64,000 nucleotides of DNA from Candidatus Rhodobacter oscarellae (lineage in GTDB: Bacteria; Pseudomonadota; Alphaproteobacteria; Rhodobacterales; Rhodobacteraceae), in assembly GCF_001078595.1 (NCBI RefSeq), contig NZ_LFTY01000001.1:611830-675829 (forward strand), written 5' to 3'. This document shows, one piece after another, positions 44,481 through 51,660 of the stretch. Under the pieces are notes generated by a model. That model worked only from the letters and a program-made list of their open reading frames with translations. It had not been told where the DNA came from and searched no databases. The position numbers were made by a program, and so were the translations under genes. Every line of letters starts with the position of its first letter. Position 1 is the stretch's first letter.

Positions 44481-45302
44481 CTATTTATGCCAGATCGCGG
44501 CGTAGCGGGCCTGGCCGCCCTGGTTGTAGCCAGAGACGTCCACCAACCGGTAGCCCTTGGCCCGCCAGGTGTCGAACTCGGCCTGGTAGCCGGATCCGGT
44601 CAAGCCGTGGCGCGCGACATAGGCGCCGCCCTGCTTGGCCCAGATCGCCGCGAAGCGCGGCTGCCCGCCGACGGAGAACCCGTCAACATGCACCGGCTTG
44701 TAGCCCTGCGCGGTGAACGTGTTGGAGGCCTGCTGGTACTGCGCCGGGCTCATGTCGTGGCGGGCAACATAGGCGCCGCCGGGCTGCTTTTTCCAGATCG
44801 CGGCGTAGCGCGCCTTGCCTCCGGCCTGGTAGCCGGACACGTCCACCAGCCGGTAGCCCCTGGAGGTCCATTTGGTGAACTCGGCCTGGTATTGCGCGGA
44901 GGACAGGCCATGGCGCGCCACGAAGGGCGCGCTGTTCTTTTGCCACATCGCCGCAAAGACACCCGCGCCGCCGCCCATGCCGTCCAGGAAGGCCGGGGCG
45001 TAGCCGCGCGACGCCAGCGCATCGAAGGCCTTCTGATACTGGGCCGCGCTCAACCCGTGGCGGGCCTGCCAGGCGGGGCCGCCCTGCTTGGCCCAGATCG
45101 CCGCGTAGCGGGCCTGGCCGCCGACGTTATAGGCGCTGACATCGGTCAGCCGGTAGCCCTTGGCGGTAAACGTGTCGAAGGCGCTTTGGTATTGCCCGGC
45201 GGACATGCCGTGGCGCGCCACCCAGGACTGCGCCGCGGCGGGCAGGGACAGCCCCGCGAGGGTGGCGGAGGCAAGCGCCGAGAGAATAAATTTGCGAACC
45301 AT
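44481..45302 (-). CDS. Secreted bacterial tandem repeat domain 1 (BTRD1-like) protein
   Basis: 273 residues: signal peptide (ending SLPAAAQS, residue 26) and then five repeats of about 49 residues. Each unit reads roughly VARHGLSxxQYQxxFDTxxx, KGYRLVDVSGYxxGGQARYA and AIWxKQGG. Repeat 2 is the most diverged (GYAPAFLDGMGGGAGVFAAM). The pattern fits the BTRD1 family found in secreted proteins of unknown function. AGGAG precedes the ATG. Mature protein probably periplasmic or extracellular; no enzymatic domain. Confidence 0.8.
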   Translation of the reverse strand: MVRKFILSALASATLAGLSLPAAAQSWVARHGMSAGQYQSAFDTFTAKGYRLTDVSAYNVGGQARYAAIWAKQGGPAWQARHGLSAAQYQKAFDALASRGYAPAFLDGMGGGAGVFAAMWQKNSAPFVARHGLSSAQYQAEFTKWTSRGYRLVDVSGYQAGGKARYAAIWKKQPGGAYVARHDMSPAQYQQASNTFTAQGYKPVHVDGFSVGGQPRFAAIWAKQGGAYVARHGLTGSGYQAEFDTWRAKGYRLVDVSGYNQGGQARYAAIWHK

Positions 45303-45385
45303 GGTGGTCTCCTATCTGGAATATCTGCGCAGCGAAAATCTCTGCTGAGGTGGCCATGGGTCGCGCGGGGAGCGCATAGGGTTCA

Positions 45386-45422
45386 AACAAAAGCAAAGCG
45401 GGCCCGGATTGCTCCGGCCCGC
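45386..45422 (-). terminator. Terminator of the Hint-like gene
   Basis: On the minus strand GCGGGCCGGA-GCAA-TCCGGGCCCGC (one bulge, 45398-45422) is followed by TTTGCTTTTGTTT. It lies 28 bases past the Hint-like stop and separates it from the repeat-protein gene. Confidence 0.75.
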
Positions 45423-45449
45423 CTGTGTCGGTCGAGAGTCGATGAAGGT

Positions 45450-45728
45450 CTAGGCCGCGAAGGGCAGCCCGCTGTCGCTATAGACCTGGCCCTCGGCCAG
45501 GAAGACCACCTGCGGCTTGTCGAAGTCCAAGCAGAAGCTGTCCGCGGCGCGCCGGGACACCCCGCGCAGCGTGCGCGCGCCGGTGCGCGTGACGATCCGA
45601 TCGCCCTCGTGCAGCGTCTCGACGCGGCGAATGCCGTCCAGCGTCATCACTTCCGTGCCGCGGGCCAGGCCAAGCGCGGCGACCGCGGTGGCGTTGGACA
45701 TCTCGAATTGCGACTGAGGGTGCATCAT
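45450..45728 (-). CDS. Short Hint-like domain protein lacking the nucleophile
   Basis: 92 residues. ARGTEVMTLDGIRRVETLHE then GDRIVTRTGARTLRGV match the start of the Hint (hedgehog/intein) fold of roseobacter Hint_2 proteins, and DSFCLDFDKPQVVFLAEGQV resembles a later strand. The first residue of the fold, normally the Cys that starts autoprocessing, is absent (GLARGTE). So it is a minimal or degenerate Hint-like unit; self-cleavage is unlikely. GGAG lies 9 bases before the ATG. Monocistronic. Confidence 0.65.
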   Translation of the reverse strand: MMHPQSQFEMSNATAVAALGLARGTEVMTLDGIRRVETLHEGDRIVTRTGARTLRGVSRRAADSFCLDFDKPQVVFLAEGQVYSDSGLPFAA

Positions 45729-45861
45729 ATTATCGACTCCACTTAATTGCTTGCGCCGAGCATGCGATCCGATTTGGGCAGAAATAAGACATCGATTTGC
45801 CCGCGAAGCGGCGGATTTTCCGCTCGCATCCCCTTCAGGGCTTTGCTATGAGCCGCCACGC

Positions 45862-45946
45862 GCGGGCGTGGCGGAATTGGTAGACGCACCAGATTTAGGT
45901 TCTGGCGCCGCAAGGTGTGGGAGTTCGAGTCTCCCCGCCCGCACCA
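45862..45946 (+). tRNA. tRNA-Leu (anticodon UAG)
   Basis: 85 bases including encoded CCA. The acceptor stem is GCGGGCG/CGCCCGC, D-arm TGGCGGAATTGGTAGACGCA, anticodon stem CCAGA/TCTGG around TTTAGGT (anticodon TAG), a long variable arm as in class II tRNAs, and T-arm with GTTCGAGTC. It reads CUN leucine codons. Confidence 0.97.
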
Positions 45947-46508
45947 CGACTAACAGACGGGTCGGAAACCCCCTAAAGCCTTGTATGGAAGAGTTATTTT
46001 CGGAGTCCCGGCACCCTCATTTGGGGTCTAATCGATGCGGCCCCGGACGAGTTCAGTGGAGCGCGGTCCTTTGAACCGCGCAGGCCCCAATGCCGCTTCC
46101 CCGGACCGCACTCGGCCGCGGGCCGAACCGGCCCAGCGCGCGCATCGCGGGGTGCTCAAACAGCTCCTGCAGAGCAAACAAGGCGGGGCGGGTCGTGCTG
46201 CGCGTTGATTCGGGCCCGCAACATCGCCCAAGCACAGCCTGAGAGGCCCCTTGATCGAACCGCGCCAAAGCGTTGCGGCGCCCGGCAGATGCGAATTGCC
46301 GTCCATCGCGGCGGCATTTTGCGCAATCCCCGATAAACCTCTGGTATATGCTTCGGTGCTAAAGGATGATTGTAACACGACGCTCACGTGGCTTTGAGCG
46401 AACGAGATCGGGATTGTGTTGTGCTCGAGCAGCCCTATCTAAATGCTGAGCCACATGAGAACGCCCGCGCTCATTGCCATCGCGGGTGCAACAGAATGGA
46501 GAGAAAAC
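45947..46508. other. Gap between tRNA-Leu and degP without a convincing gene
   Basis: About 560 bases. A minus-strand frame (46053-46268, 71 codons, ALFALQELFEHPAMRAL in the middle) is open, but it has no clear start site and no family match. The strand composition of 46100-46260 is structured and GC-rich, but I could not fold it into tmRNA, 6S, SRP or RNase P RNA. The degP promoter should lie in its right half. Confidence 0.4.
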
Positions 46509-47978
46509 GTGACACCTCAGGCACTCCCCATACCAGCCCAACCGCCGCTGCAGCTGCGCGCGCTTTGGGCGGCCCTGATGGGCCTGGCGATCCTAATCGC
46601 GCAGTCCACCATGGCGCCGGCGCAGAGCCGCCCCGACAGCTTTGCCGACCTTGCGGAGACGATCAGCCCCTCGGTGGTGAACATCACCACGGCGACCAAT
46701 GTGGCCGCCTCGACCACCCCTGAACTTAGCGTCCCCGACGGCTCGCCCTTCGAGGATTTCTTCCGCGACTTCATGGACCGCAACCAGGACAACCCGCGGC
46801 GCCCCCGGCGCTCGTCGGCCCTGGGCTCGGGCTTTGTGATCTCCGCGGACGGCTTCATCGTGACCAATAACCACGTGATCGAGGGCGCCGATGAGATCAC
46901 CATCGAGTTCTTCTCGGGCGAGGAGCGGGACGCGACGCTGATCGGCCGCGACCCCAACACCGACATCGCGCTGTTGAAGGTCGAGGTCGACGCGCCGCTG
47001 GAGTTCGTGGAATTCGGCGACAGCGACGGCGCCCGCGTGGGCGACTGGGTGATGGCCATGGGCAACCCGCTGGGCCAGGGCTTCTCGGTCTCGGTGGGCA
47101 TCATCTCGGCCCGCAACCGCGCGCTGAGCGGCAGCTATGACGACTACATCCAGACCGACGCGGCGATCAACCGGGGCAACTCGGGCGGCCCGCTGTTCAA
47201 CATGGACGGCGACGTGATCGGCGTGAACACGGCGATCCTATCGCCGAATGGCGGCTCGATCGGCATCGGCTTCTCGATGGCCTCCAACGTGGTAACCAAG
47301 GTGGTGGACCAGCTGCAGGAGTTCGGCGAGACCCGCCGCGGCTGGCTGGGCGTGCGCATCCAGGACGTGGACGAGGACACCGCCGAAGCGCTTGGCCTGG
47401 TCAAGGCCTCCGGCGCGCTGGTCACCGACGTGCCCGATGGCCCCGCCAAGCAGGCGGGCATCGAATCCGGCGACGTGATCATGACCTTCGACGGCACCGA
47501 GGTCGAGGACACCCGCCAATTGGTGCGCGTCGTGGGCGCCACGGCCGTGGGCAAGGCGGTTGACGTGATCATCTTCCGCGGCGGCGAGGAGGTCACCCTT
47601 TCGGTGACGCTTGGGCGCCGCGAAGAGGCCGAGGGGGCGATCCCCGCCACCGCGCCCGCCGCCCCGGAGGAGCCCGTTGAGAAGGACGTGCTAGGCCTGA
47701 CCGTGACCGGCATGTCCGACGAGCTGCGCCAGCAGCTGGGCCTTGCCGAAGACGCCGAGGGCCTCGTCGTGCGCGAAGTGGACGAGACCGCCCAGGCCTA
47801 TGAAAAGGGCCTGCGCGCGGGCGACGTCATCACCGAGGCCGGCCAGCAGAAGGTCAACGTCGTCACCGACCTAGAGGACCGCATCGCAGAGGCGAAGGAC
47901 GCGGGCCGCAAGTCCCTGCTGCTGCTGGTGCGCCGCAACGGCGAGCCGCGCTTTGTGGCCTTGACGCTGGACGGCTGA
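46509..47978 (+). CDS. degP: DegP/HtrA-family periplasmic serine endoprotease
   Basis: 489 residues from a GTG at 46509, preceded by GGAG; an ATG at 46443 would add 22 residues before the signal. Signal anchor LWAALMGLAILIAQSTMAPA. Protease triad: His in TNNHVIEGADEI, Asp in DPNTDIALLKV, Ser in NRGNSGGPLFNMDG. Two PDZ domains follow (RRGWLGVRIQDVDEDTAEAL and VLGLTVTGMSDELRQQLGLA). It degrades or refolds damaged envelope proteins. Here it stands alone, not with hflKC as in some alphaproteobacteria. Its terminator lies inside the convergent downstream gene. Confidence 0.95.
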   Translation: MTPQALPIPAQPPLQLRALWAALMGLAILIAQSTMAPAQSRPDSFADLAETISPSVVNITTATNVAASTTPELSVPDGSPFEDFFRDFMDRNQDNPRRPRRSSALGSGFVISADGFIVTNNHVIEGADEITIEFFSGEERDATLIGRDPNTDIALLKVEVDAPLEFVEFGDSDGARVGDWVMAMGNPLGQGFSVSVGIISARNRALSGSYDDYIQTDAAINRGNSGGPLFNMDGDVIGVNTAILSPNGGSIGIGFSMASNVVTKVVDQLQEFGETRRGWLGVRIQDVDEDTAEALGLVKASGALVTDVPDGPAKQAGIESGDVIMTFDGTEVEDTRQLVRVVGATAVGKAVDVIIFRGGEEVTLSVTLGRREEAEGAIPATAPAAPEEPVEKDVLGLTVTGMSDELRQQLGLAEDAEGLVVREVDETAQAYEKGLRAGDVITEAGQQKVNVVTDLEDRIAEAKDAGRKSLLLLVRRNGEPRFVALTLDG

Positions 47979-47980
47979 AC

Positions 47981-48439
47981 CTAGGCCTCAGTCGAAGAAT
48001 GCAGGGGGGGCGTCCGGTTCGGGCGCCCCTTCTTCTTGTCGCCCCCGGCGCCCGCGATCCAAAGCCCAAGCGCCGGGAACAGCACCAGCTCGGCGAAAAG
48101 AGACGGCGCGATCTTGGCGCTGGCCAACAGGGCAAAATCACCCGCGGATAGCCGCATCAGCCCACCCACAAACACCATCGCCGTCAGCGCCACCAGCACG
48201 CCGCGCAGCTGCTGAAACGCGATGGCCCCGGCGATCATCAGCAGCCCGACAGCGGTCCAGACCCCGGCGATGAACCGGACATGGTTGTCCTGCACCGCAT
48301 AGACCCGCGCGTCTGTCGCGGCGACAAAGTTCGTGGCGCCCTGCCACCCGAGGGTGGCGATGCCGCCCAGCCCAACATTCAGGCCAAGCCAAACAATGAT
48401 CGAGCCGGCTATCAGCAAGGTGGCTTTGAGTGCGGTCAT
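47981..48439 (-). CDS. DUF4345 membrane protein
   Basis: 152 residues with four hydrophobic helices: LKATLLIAGSIIVWLGLNVG, VRFIAGVWTAVGLLMIAGAI, LVALTAMVFVGGLMRLSAGD and LFAELVLFPALGLWIAGAGG. The DxRxYAxxDNHxRFxAGxW signature reads DARVYAVQDNHVRFIAGVW. The Arg/Lys-rich tail (KKKGRPNRT) overlaps the degP terminator sequence. Divergent from a TetR gene that probably represses it. Confidence 0.85.
   Translation of the reverse strand: MTALKATLLIAGSIIVWLGLNVGLGGIATLGWQGATNFVAATDARVYAVQDNHVRFIAGVWTAVGLLMIAGAIAFQQLRGVLVALTAMVFVGGLMRLSAGDFALLASAKIAPSLFAELVLFPALGLWIAGAGGDKKKGRPNRTPPLHSSTEA
48007..48037 (+). terminator. Rho-independent terminator of degP
   Basis: GGGGCGTCC (48007-48015) pairs with GGGCGCCCC (48021-48029) with one wobble pair and is followed by TTCTTCTT. 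It is embedded in the 3' coding part of the convergent DUF4345 gene. Confidence 0.75.
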
Positions 48440-48461
48440 GGGGATCTTCTCCGATTATTTG

Positions 48462-48511
48462 ATATACGCGTATATTTTTATACGCGCCTTGTAAATTAAA
48501 AATTACGCGTA
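48462..48511. promoter_or_regulatory. Probable TetR operator region
   Basis: The divergent gap holds ATATACGCGTATAT (48462-48475, perfect palindrome), TTATACGCG next to it, and TACGCGTA (48504-48511, palindrome). Repeated TACGCG palindromes between a TetR gene and its divergent neighbour are the usual operator layout. Confidence 0.65.
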
Positions 48512-48556
48512 CACATTAATTTGACTGACGACCCGCCTGACCCGCAGGAGCACCGA

Positions 48557-49186
48557 TTGACGCAAGACGCGAAACCCAAGCGCGGCCGCCCCGTGCTGAC
48601 CGCCGAGCAGCACGCGCAGACCCGCGCGCGCATCGCCGAGGCGGCGCTGCGGCTCTTCCTGGAGGAGGGCTTTCATTCCGTGTCGATGCGGCGCCTGGGT
48701 AAGGAAGTTGGCCTGACGCCGATGGCGCTCTACCGTTACTACGACAGCAAGCTTGGCATCCTGGCGAGCCTTTGGGGGCACGTGCTGGGCCTGGCCTTTC
48801 AGCGGGTCGCCCAGGCCGCGGATCCCGAACAGGCGCCAAGGGACCGGCTTCTTGCGATCAGCCAGGCCTATGTCGGGTACTGGCTGGACAATGTCGACCA
48901 TTACGGCCTGGTCTTCATGAGCGCCGGAGTCAGCAACGCGGATGTGAAGGGTTTTGTGGCCCAGCCCGAGGTTCTGGCCCGCTTCCAGGTCTTTTTTGAC
49001 ATGGTCGCGCGATCCCGCGGCCTGCCGGCGGAGGCCGAGGGGGTCAAACGCGCGACTGACGGGCTGCTCAGCCACCTGCACGGCATTACGCACTCGTCGA
49101 TCACCATGCAGGGTTACCCTTGGACCGATGCGGGCACGCTTGTGCGCGACGCGGTAGATGCCGCCGCCGAGGGGCCGGGCGCATGA
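48557..49186 (+). CDS. TetR/AcrR-family transcriptional regulator
   Basis: 209 residues from a TTG at 48557 with AGGAG seven bases upstream; a TTG at 48521 is the longer alternative. The helix-turn-helix is RIAEAALRLFLEEGFHSVSM and RRLGKEVGLTPMALYRYYDS (about residues 27-66). The ligand domain follows (GYWLDNVDHYGLVFMSAGVS). It probably represses itself, the coupled hydrolase and the divergent DUF4345 gene by binding the TACGCG palindromes. Confidence 0.9.
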   Translation: MTQDAKPKRGRPVLTAEQHAQTRARIAEAALRLFLEEGFHSVSMRRLGKEVGLTPMALYRYYDSKLGILASLWGHVLGLAFQRVAQAADPEQAPRDRLLAISQAYVGYWLDNVDHYGLVFMSAGVSNADVKGFVAQPEVLARFQVFFDMVARSRGLPAEAEGVKRATDGLLSHLHGITHSSITMQGYPWTDAGTLVRDAVDAAAEGPGA

Positions 49187-50169
49187 CGCAATGCGGGTAC
49201 CGAACCGGTTTGGTATTGGATGACAGCCGCCAGGACTGGGATGCGACCGGCCCCCGGCCCATCGCCTGGTCCGCCTGGTATCCGACCGCCGCCACGGAGG
49301 CCGCCGCGCCTGGGCACCCGCTCTTCGATACGGGCCCCGTGCTGCGCGACGCCTCACCGCGCGGCGGCGCGCATCCCGTGGTGTTGCTCTCCCACGGCAC
49401 CGGCGGCATAGCCGAGAGCCTCGGCTGGATCGCGCGGGAACTGGCACTGGCCGGGCATGTGGTGATCGGCGCGAACCACCACGGCAATACCGGGCTGGAG
49501 CCTTACCGCGCCGAGGGGTTCCTCTGCTGGTGGGAGCGGGCGCGCGATCTGACGCTTCTGCTGTCAGAGCTGTCCCGCGCCGGCGCGCTGGCGGGGCATC
49601 TGGACATGGGCCGGGTCGCCGCGCTGGGCTTTTCATTGGGGGGCTACAGCGCGCTGGCCCTGGCGGGCGGGCGCACCCGCATGGAGGCCTTCCAGCGCTG
49701 GGCCGACACGCAGGGCGGCGGCATGACCGGCCCGCGGGAGTTCCCGGATCTTTGGGCCCAGATGCCGCGCTTGATGCAATCCTCCGAGGTGTTCCGCCGC
49801 TCTTGGGCGGCGCATGGGGACGACTATTGCGACCCGCGCATCCGGCGCGTAGTGACCATGGCCCCGGCTCCAGGCGTGCGCGGCTTTACTCCGTCCTCGA
49901 TCCGGGCGGTGACCGTTCCGGTCACGATCCTATCCGCCGGCAGTGACAGCGAGGCCCCGGTCGCGCAATGCGGCGACTGGCTCGCCGAGCAGAACCCGGG
50001 CTTTGACCACATCAACCTTGGGCCACATGTCGGCCACTACACGTTCCTCTGCCCACCGATGCCCGGCGCGGCCGAGGCGGCGCCGGATCTCTTCACGGAC
50101 CACGCAAGCATCGACCGTAGAGCCGTGCACGCGCGCTGCCGCGAGCTGGTGCTGGCCGCGCTGGGCTAG
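49183..50169 (+). CDS. Alpha/beta hydrolase of the dienelactone hydrolase/PAF-AH type
   Basis: 328 residues. VVLLSHGTGGIAESLGWIAR gives the oxyanion-hole HGxGG, HVVIGANHHGNTG follows, and the nucleophile is in ALGFSLGGYSALALA (GFSLG). The Asp and His of the triad are likely in GSDSEAPVAQ and LGPHVGHYTFLCP. No signal peptide is evident. Start overlaps the tetR stop (ATGA). Ester or lactone substrate unknown; expression is expected under the coupled TetR regulator. It ends in a 4-base overlap with the convergent MFS gene. Confidence 0.87.
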   Translation: MTQCGYRTGLVLDDSRQDWDATGPRPIAWSAWYPTAATEAAAPGHPLFDTGPVLRDASPRGGAHPVVLLSHGTGGIAESLGWIARELALAGHVVIGANHHGNTGLEPYRAEGFLCWWERARDLTLLLSELSRAGALAGHLDMGRVAALGFSLGGYSALALAGGRTRMEAFQRWADTQGGGMTGPREFPDLWAQMPRLMQSSEVFRRSWAAHGDDYCDPRIRRVVTMAPAPGVRGFTPSSIRAVTVPVTILSAGSDSEAPVAQCGDWLAEQNPGFDHINLGPHVGHYTFLCPPMPGAAEAAPDLFTDHASIDRRAVHARCRELVLAALG

Positions 50170-51506
50170 CCGTTGGTCGGCCAGGCGTGGTGCTCGTCGT
50201 CGATGACGAAGGCATGGGCGTGCACCCAGGCCCCGGCGACCCGCCGCGCGCCGCGCAGATGCGGGTGGCCCGGCGGCAGGTCGTCATGGCTGTGCTCGAT
50301 GGGCTCTGCGGTGTTGGGCGGCCAGACGACAAGCGCCAGGATCACGCCGCCCGCCCCGATCGCGCCCATCAAAGACATCGTGACGCCCAGCCCCAGATGG
50401 GCCCCCAGAAGCCCCGCCAGCGGATAGGCCAGCAGCCAGCAGGCGTGGCTGAGCGCGAACTGCGCGGCGAAGATCGCCGGGCGGTCCTCGGCATGCGCCG
50501 AGCGGCGCAGCAGCCGGCCCGATGGCGTCATGATGGCCGCGTTGCAGGCCCCCAGGGCGGCCCAGACCAGCAGCACCGCGCCCCAGCCCGGCCAGCCCGC
50601 CAGCAGGACCGTAAGCCCCGCCAAAAGCATCACCGCCGCCAGCCCGACCGCGCCGAGCATCATCACCACCCGGTCGCGCAGGCGATCCAGCACGCGCGGC
50701 AGGCAAAGCGCCACCAGCACCGAGCCCAGCCCGTAGGCGCCCAGCAGCACGGCCAGATCCCGCGCGCTGCCCCCGAAGGCGCCGCGCGCGACCACCACGC
50801 TCTGCACCAGCACGATGGCGCCCACCGCCGACACGGTCACGTTCAGCGCCAAGAGGCCGCGCAGCCGCGGCGTGGCCAGGTAGATGCGGCTGCCGCGGGT
50901 CACGCGCTCTAGGAAGGGCCGGTCGCGAGAGGCCGCGCGCGCCGGCAGCGCCGTGCCGAGCACCAGCCAGGCGGAGGCCAGAAAGCCAAGCACCGTGCCC
51001 GCGAACAGCCAGGACGGCGCCAGCACCGTCAGCAGCAGCGCGGCCAGGGCCGGGCTGGTGAGGTTCTCGATGTCATAGGCCAGGCGCGACAGCGACAGCG
51101 CCCGCGTATAGTCGCCCTCGTCGGGCAGCACCTCTGGGATCACCGCCTGGAACGTGGGCGAGAAGGTCGCCGAGGCGGCCTGCAGCACAAGGATCAGCAC
51201 ATAGATCTGCCAGGCCGCGTCGATGAACGGCAATGCCAGCGCCGCGCCCGCGCGCACCATGTCGGCGGCGATCAGCACCCGGCGGCGGTCCATGCGCGCC
51301 ACCAGCGCGGTGATCAGCGGCGAGAGCCCCACATAGGCCACCATCTTGATCGTCAGCGCGATGCCCAGCACCCGCCCGGCCTGGGCGCCCGCGATGTCAA
51401 ACGCCAGGAGCCCCAGCGCCACGGTCAAGAGCCCGGTTCCCACAAGCGCAATCACCTGCGCCGCAAAAAGGCGCCGAAAGATCGGGTGGCTCAGGACTTG
51501 CTGCAT
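50166..51506 (-). CDS. MFS transporter (enterobactin-exporter-like MFS_3)
   Basis: 446 residues with about twelve helices. FRRLFAAQVIALVGTGLLTV at the N-terminus and ALSLSRLAYDIENLTSPALA are MFS_3/EntS-like features. The C-terminal ~40 residues are a His-rich soluble tail (HSHDDLPPGHPHLRG and HAHAFVIDDEHHAW), unusual for the family and possibly metal-binding (inference). Divergent from the halogenase-like gene by about 150 bases, so the two could be co-regulated, but no further evidence links them. Confidence 0.85.
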   Translation of the reverse strand: MQQVLSHPIFRRLFAAQVIALVGTGLLTVALGLLAFDIAGAQAGRVLGIALTIKMVAYVGLSPLITALVARMDRRRVLIAADMVRAGAALALPFIDAAWQIYVLILVLQAASATFSPTFQAVIPEVLPDEGDYTRALSLSRLAYDIENLTSPALAALLLTVLAPSWLFAGTVLGFLASAWLVLGTALPARAASRDRPFLERVTRGSRIYLATPRLRGLLALNVTVSAVGAIVLVQSVVVARGAFGGSARDLAVLLGAYGLGSVLVALCLPRVLDRLRDRVVMMLGAVGLAAVMLLAGLTVLLAGWPGWGAVLLVWAALGACNAAIMTPSGRLLRRSAHAEDRPAIFAAQFALSHACWLLAYPLAGLLGAHLGLGVTMSLMGAIGAGGVILALVVWPPNTAEPIEHSHDDLPPGHPHLRGARRVAGAWVHAHAFVIDDEHHAWPTNG

Positions 51507-51660
51507 AACTGGCGGGCTCCAATGGCCCTAGATCAGCATAGGAGCGCCCTGCGCCGCAAGCCCTACCGGGCGCCCGCCTCCGGCCCCGGAAATCCCGTGA
51601 CAGGGCGCGCGGCGGCGCGCTAGACTTGCCTCAGCTGGATCCTTTTTGACGGTGGTATTT

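Noticed and set aside
45862-45946. tRNA-Leu as an integration site of a genomic island
   Set aside because: No duplicated tRNA 3' end or integrase gene is visible downstream.
46053-46268. 71-codon minus-strand frame as a small gene
   Set aside because: No ribosome binding site, no signal or family match, and high GC content makes open frames common.
45947-46442. Structured GC-rich stretch after tRNA-Leu as RNase P RNA, 6S RNA or tmRNA
   Set aside because: None of the conserved core motifs of these RNAs could be found on either strand.
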